Below, piece by piece: positions 20,370 through 24,791 of a stretch of 24,791 nucleotides of DNA. The stretch comes from Scleroderma bovista. Lineage: Eukaryota > Basidiomycota > Agaricomycetes > Boletales > Sclerodermataceae. The translations under genes and the position numbers were made by a program. The notes beneath the pieces are model-generated. The model worked only from the letters and a program-made list of their open reading frames with translations, was not told the origin of the DNA and did not search any database. The stretch is taken from the NCBI GenBank assembly GCA_037178675.1, contig JAYMGJ010000661.1, positions 1 through 24,791 on the forward strand. The letters run 5' to 3'. Position 1 is the first letter of the stretch, and every line of letters starts with the position of its first letter.

Positions 20370-20808
20370 GCAATCATATAACTTTTCCGCTTTACATTTC
20401 GCGCCTTGGGGCTCAGATTACGAAAAACATAGCTGTCCTTGTAATGTTCTTGTCCTGATGATTTTTACGATTTGGTCTATACCACTTGATACGTACTCAT
20501 TGAATGGGAACGCGCTTTCGGATTTTAAGTAAAAGTTGCCTTCTGTACGTACGAGTGCTTGAACTCGTGCGTTGGCTTGAGATTACGTGCCCATCTAGGT
20601 AATTGCGGCGTCCTCGTCGAAACACGGGCTCCGTCGACACGTCTGCAGACAAGTTGTGTGTGTTTTCCATCTCGGAAATAGATATTACCATAACAAGACT
20701 CGTGTCCCAGTAAATTTTGTACCCGAGTCGCCGTTGCAACACTTGGTCGCTTTTGTCACCACACCCCCTCCATCCACGAAACGAAGTTCATAGTGTCAGC
20801 CCACAGCA
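20370..20808. other. Spacer between tandem alpha-tubulin genes
   Basis: This 439-bp interval holds the 3' region of copy A and the promoter of copy B. Its last 60 bases are rich in C and pyrimidines (CACACCCCCTCCATCC), like the copy A leader. CCCACAG just before the copy B ATG could be the acceptor of another 5' UTR intron, but the donor is unclear. No gene is supported. Confidence 0.5.
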
Positions 20809-22718
20809 ATGCGCGAGGTCATTTCTCTCCATGTTGGTCAAGCCGGTGTCCAGATCGGCAATGCGTGTTGTGAGTCACCATATCTTGATGGCGACGTCTT
20901 GCTCACAAGACCAAGGGGAGCTTTATACACTAGAACACGGGTTGAGCGTACGTGCCTGGAGCTTGGTCTGATTAACCTGTCCTAACTGTATCACAGCCTG
21001 ATGGTCGCGTCGCCGACCCCTCTGCAAAGACGGATCACGGCTTTTCAACCTTCTTTTCCGAAACTGGTTCTGGGAAACATGTTCCCCGTTCCCTGTATGT
21101 CGACTTGGAACCCAGTGTCATAGACGAAGTTAAGACCGGCCGGTACCGATCTCTATTCCACCCCGAGACCATGGTCACTGGCAAGGAGGACGCTGCCAAC
21201 AATTGTGAGCCTATTGTTCATAACCGATCAACTATTTTTTTTTTTTCATATCGCCCATTTGCACAGATGCTCGTGGTCACTACACTGTCGGAAAAGAGTT
21301 GATCGACCCAGTTATGGACAAAATTCGTCGACTCGCAGACAACTGTTCTGGTCTACAAGGATTCTTCGTCTTCCATTCATTTGGCGGTGGTACTGGCTCT
21401 GGTTTTGGTGCACTCCTCCTTGAACGACTCTCCACTGACTATGGAAAGAAATCGAAGCTGGAATTTTGTGTATACCCTGCCCCACAGCTCTCCAGCTCTG
21501 TAGTAGAGCCGTATAACTCAGTTCTTACAACTCATACCACACTTGAGCACTCGGACTGCTCGTTCATGGTAACACAGATCCCTAGTCATTACCTGCGTAA
21601 TACTGAGATTCCCCGATTCAAGGTCGACAACGAGGCAATCTATGATATCTGCAAGAAGAAGCTTGGCGTTACGCAACCCAGCTTTACTAACCTAAACCGC
21701 TTGATTGCCCAGGTCGTTTCTTCAATTACTGCGTCACTGCGCTTCGATGGATCCCTCAACGTTGATCTGAACGAATTCCAGACTAACCTTGTCCCGTATG
21801 TCAGATGATTTCCCTCGATCGTGATGCTCATCGCGATTTAGCTTCCCTCGTATCCACTTTCCCCTCGCTACTTATGCTCCTCTTCACTCTGCTGAGAAGG
21901 CTACACATGAACAGAACTCAGTCAGTGAGATGACCTTCTCGTGCTTTGAGAGTGGGCACCAAATGGTGGGTGACAACTCTTATTGATTCCAGATATTTTA
22001 TTAACTCGCTCGAAGGTGAAATGTGACCCCAAGGATGGCAAATATAGTATGTTTTTACTCCATTCTTTCCACGACTAGCGGGCCTCATCTAGCACCAGTG
22101 GCCTGTGCTCTCCTCTACCGCGGAGATGTCGTGCCCAAGGAAGTCCAGGGAGCAGTTGCTAGTGTTAAAACGAAGCGAACGATTCAGTTTGTTGATTGGT
22201 GCCCAACTGGTTTCAAGGTAAGTGTTCTCCAGGCGGTGTCTGGATACAGATGGTTCTAGCGGCAATCTCAGATTGGCATCTGCAACGAGCCTTCCGCTTC
22301 TATCCCTGGTGGTGACCTTGCAAAGAACACTCGAAGTCTCTGCATGTTGTCCAAGTACGTTTATTTCTTAGTGATTTGCAGGAATGCCGACCAACGTGTA
22401 TTTTTATTAGCACCACTGCTATCTCCGTTGCCTGGAGTCGACTCGGTGAGCCACAGGCATTCATACTGGTTTGAGTTTCCGTTTACATGCCGTGGCAGAC
22501 TACAAGTTCGATTTGATGTACTCGAAGCGCGCCTTTGTCCACTGGTACGTTGGAGAGGGTATGGAGGAGGTCAGTGGTCAGTTTCACAGTCCACACTCTA
22601 CCTCACTTTGTTACAGGGTGAATTTGCGGAAGCCCGCGAGGACCTTGCAGCCCTCGAGAAGGATTACGAGGAGGTCGGTACTGACTCTGTAGATGCTGAG
22701 GAAGAGGGCGAGTATTAG
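20809..22718 (+). CDS. TUB1: Alpha-tubulin, downstream tandem copy (B)
   Basis: A second alpha-tubulin of 446 residues in twelve exons, with introns 20870-20915, 20948-20996, 21205-21266, 21569-21622, 21796-21841, 21966-22015, 22047-22098, 22218-22271, 22355-22410, 22446-22498 and 22570-22616. It begins [20 protein letters not shown], has GGGTGSG at 140-146 and the catalytic Glu in NEFQTNLVP (residue 252), and ends EEEGEY. Six introns match copy A exactly in position and phase. The introns at QM/VK, FK/IG, SN/TT, LD/YK and EE/GE are absent from copy A. The H1-S2 loop is short but keeps a Lys-Thr (PSAKTDHGF), which may correspond to Lys40. The copies differ at many residues, so this is not a very recent duplication. 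Both look intact. Confidence 0.97.
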
Positions 22719-23269
22719 TTCTTTTCTTTCATTCTTATCACCCTTTTCCTCAATGTTAATCTTCCTTCATGCAATTTGGATGACCCAAGATATGTTCGTT
22801 ACTTGACTTAAACGAAGCACCTTATTATATAGCTCTCATGGATAGTGTTTCTTTCTTGATTTCACTGCTAACAAAACAGCGGTCAGTAATGCCGCAGAAC
22901 TTTCGCATACTCTCGACTGTTCTGATACCGAATGAATTGGCGGTGTCCCATTGGAGTCTCGTTCTAAGCAAGTCGCCCTAACTTTTTGGAATGTGCCAGT
23001 CGGTGTCTGCGAGGGTACTAGGGCTTTGGAAACATCTCCAAGCGCCTACCACGCCGTCGTGCATACCAGTGTTCTCGGTCCATGTCCGAAAGTCTTGTTT
23101 GATGATTAAATGGAGTGTGGGTGGATGCTCCCACACGAAAATCCTCGAACTGAGTTCTGCATGGGGTCGGGTGAGATGAGAACAACAAGCGAGCACATAG
23201 CAGGATAAACAGGAGGTATTTATCCCATTTAGTTGACACCTGAGAGGAAACTTCCTTTACACTTCGACC
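22719..23269. other. Intergenic region, alpha-tubulin copy B to SEC15
   Basis: 551 bp hold the tubulin 3' region (T-rich TTCTTTTCTTTCATTC just after the stop) and the SEC15 promoter. Short frames on both strands (22978-23239) lack motifs and good starts. No gene or repeat is supported. Confidence 0.5.
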
Positions 23270-24764
23270 ATGTCACCTCGTCGCCGTCCACAATACACTA
23301 CAGAGAGCATCGACCATCAACTACAGCAAATACATCTGCTTGACCCTTCGTCCTCTTCAGAAAACCTTGAGCAACTGGGTCCGATAATAAAGCAAATCCA
23401 TGCCAACAGGCAACAAGAGCCTTATTTACGGAATCTCCAAGCGCTCGTCGAGGGCAAGGATAGTGAGATAGAGTCTATATGCACCCAAAATTACCAGGAG
23501 TTCATATCTTCGGTCTCAACTCTATTCACTGTGAAGTCATACACGACCAATCTTCGAGAGAAGATCGCAACGTTGGACGAGAGTGTTGCCCACGTAGGCA
23601 AGGGTCTCACTGAAAAAAAGAAGGCTCTATTACAGTCCAAGAAGACTGCTGCCAACCTCGATGAAGCCATTGACACGCTCCAGGCGTGTCTCAAGCTGCT
23701 AGATGTTGTCGACCGCATCAGAGACATGATTCGAGAGGGAAAATTCTGGAGCGCCCTGAGAGTGAGTTGATACCCAATATTCGCAGTATTACTGGGATCA
23801 CATAGGTTGGCCTCCCTTCTCAAGTCCTTGGAAGACATACAGGCCACTCCACTGGTTTCCTTGTCTCAAACACCGCTATACCAACATATCATCTCCTCGA
23901 TACCCTCTCTGCGAACACAAATCCAAAATGCGGTCACAGCATCTATGAAGCAGTGGCTTTTGGAGATCAGAAATGTAACTGGCACCGTTGGCAAAGCGGC
24001 CATAGAGGCCATGGATGCGCGAACACGGAAATGGAGATCCCGCCGCGAGAAAGATCCTATGTTGAGACTCAGTCGCGTGGGCAGTGCAGTGGAGGTAGTC
24101 ACGCATGAGAGGTCGGATAGTATGTGTGAATTACATTTGGTGTATCACAAACGCTTCACCATGTTTACTGCAGATATCGTCCTCGATCAAGTCAAGGTTG
24201 ATTTCCAGCCGTTGTACCAATGCATTCACATCTATATGTCACTGGACTCCCTCGACGAGCTCAGGAATTCATACCAAGCTGATCGCAAGGCTTGTGACCG
24301 ACTACATCATGTCCTAAATATTGCTAATTATGACCGTAGGCGCAATCAGACCTTATACTTCCCATCAATCTTCCGTTGTCGTCTCTATCCGAAATTATTC
24401 AGGAGATATGTGGTTTCTTTATCATCGAGTCTCATGTTTTGGAGACCACATCTGGTTTTCGATCTGAGCTGGAAGTTGAAGAGCTTTGGGATGCAGTGAT
24501 AGCCCGACTATCTTCAGCGATCCGGGATGTTTTGGCAGGAGAGAAGGATCCAGATACGTTCCTAAGAGTCAAGGAGTGTTTAATAGGATTCGTTATGACC
24601 TTAGAGGTTGGTGATTGCATATGTTTCAGAGGGACGATTTTCGCTGATTTGGAGAACTGCAGTCTTACTCCTACTCCACACAAGCCCACCGTGATTTGAT
24701 GCTTGCACTCTTCTCGACCTATGCAGATCTTCTTGAAGCTCAGTTCAGCCAAATTCTTGACAAA
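23270..24764 (+). CDS. SEC15: Exocyst complex component Sec15 (3' partial)
   Basis: Sec15 is the exocyst subunit that binds the vesicle Rab GTPase Sec4 and the Sec10 subunit, recruiting vesicles to the tethering complex. The visible part is 424 codons in five exons, with introns 23762-23824, 24120-24173, 24290-24339 and 24607-24662. A fifth intron starts at 24765 (GTAAGT) and runs off the window. The start MSPRRRP at 23270 follows a clean 5' region. Landmarks are YLRNLQALVEGKDSEIESIC, NYQEFISSVSTLF, a coiled-coil stretch, MIREGKFWSALRSLEDIQ, TASMKQWLLEIRNVTGTVG, and GFFIIESHVLETTSGFRSE then EELWDAVIARL, then SYSTQAHRDLMLALFSTYAD. The C-terminal Rab-binding region lies beyond the window. The intron at 24290 uses a GC donor in the preferred model. 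Confidence 0.94.
24290..24339 (+). other. Probable GC-AG intron in SEC15
   Basis: Joining CGCAAG to GCGCAATCAGAC removes a 50-nt intron with donor GCTTGT and acceptor CCGTAG and a GCTAATT branch-like motif. The resulting RKAQSDLILP aligns without gaps to the RK-x-Q-x-x-L-x-L pattern of Sec15 proteins. A GT-AG alternative (24294-24349) keeps the frame but deletes two residues of that pattern. Confidence 0.65.
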
Positions 24765-24791
24765 GTAAGTTAAAACAGCTGCTTCTTTGAG

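Noticed and set aside
20497..20742. 81-codon minus-strand frame between the tubulin genes
   Set aside because: It has no motif, no splice partner and overlaps the presumed promoter of copy B.
18653..22718. Beta-tubulin identity for the tandem pair
   Set aside because: MREVIS start, VDWCPTGFK, Glu in NEFQTNLVP and the terminal EY identify alpha-tubulin.

Overview
The window is nuclear DNA of a filamentous fungus, most likely a basidiomycete of the Agaricomycotina type. Genes are packed on both strands and cut by many short introns (mostly 44-64 nt, GT-AG). The proteins are single-copy fungal housekeeping genes plus two alpha-tubulins. I see no tRNA, rRNA, CRISPR array, transposon or viral segment. 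Gene models were built by eye from splice signals and family motifs. Every complete model has a coding length divisible by three.

Layout: (1) SEC10, exocyst subunit, + strand, 5' end outside the window (1-3137). (2) A mitochondrial enoyl-CoA hydratase of the AUH/methylglutaconyl-CoA type, - strand (3210-4378). (3) A Ser/Thr-rich single-pass membrane protein, SKG6/Mid2-like, - strand (4699-5977). (4) SWC4/DMAP1, + strand (6178-8032). (5) VTC1, - strand (8151-8736). (6) An AAA ATPase with a BCS1-like core and a Pro-rich tail, + strand (8889-11208). (7) A 1.24-kb gap with no supported gene. (8) Cytosolic glutaminyl-tRNA synthetase, + strand (12448-15212). (9) CFT2/CPSF100, - strand (15246-18431). 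(10, 11) Two tandem alpha-tubulin genes, + strand (18653-20369 and 20809-22718). (12) SEC15, exocyst subunit, + strand, 3' end outside the window (23270 onward).

The genes alternate between convergent pairs with very short spacers (SEC10/hydratase 72 bp, SWC4/VTC1 118 bp, GlnRS/CFT2 33 bp) and divergent pairs sharing 150-220 bp (membrane protein/SWC4, VTC1/AAA, CFT2/tubulin). SEC10 and SEC15, whose products bind each other in the exocyst that tethers secretory vesicles, lie about 20 kb apart on the same strand with the tubulin pair between them. Otherwise the genes belong to unrelated pathways: leucine/acyl-CoA catabolism, SWR1/NuA4 chromatin work, polyphosphate synthesis, translation and mRNA 3'-end processing.

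The most informative signals are at the level of gene structure. The tandem alpha-tubulins share six introns, but the downstream copy has five more that the upstream copy lacks. The two copies also differ in the lumenal loop that carries Lys40 in other alpha-tubulins. Noncanonical GC-AG introns are needed to keep SEC10 and SEC15 in frame. Three introns are stop-free and a multiple of three long. I found no convincing previously undescribed biological system.
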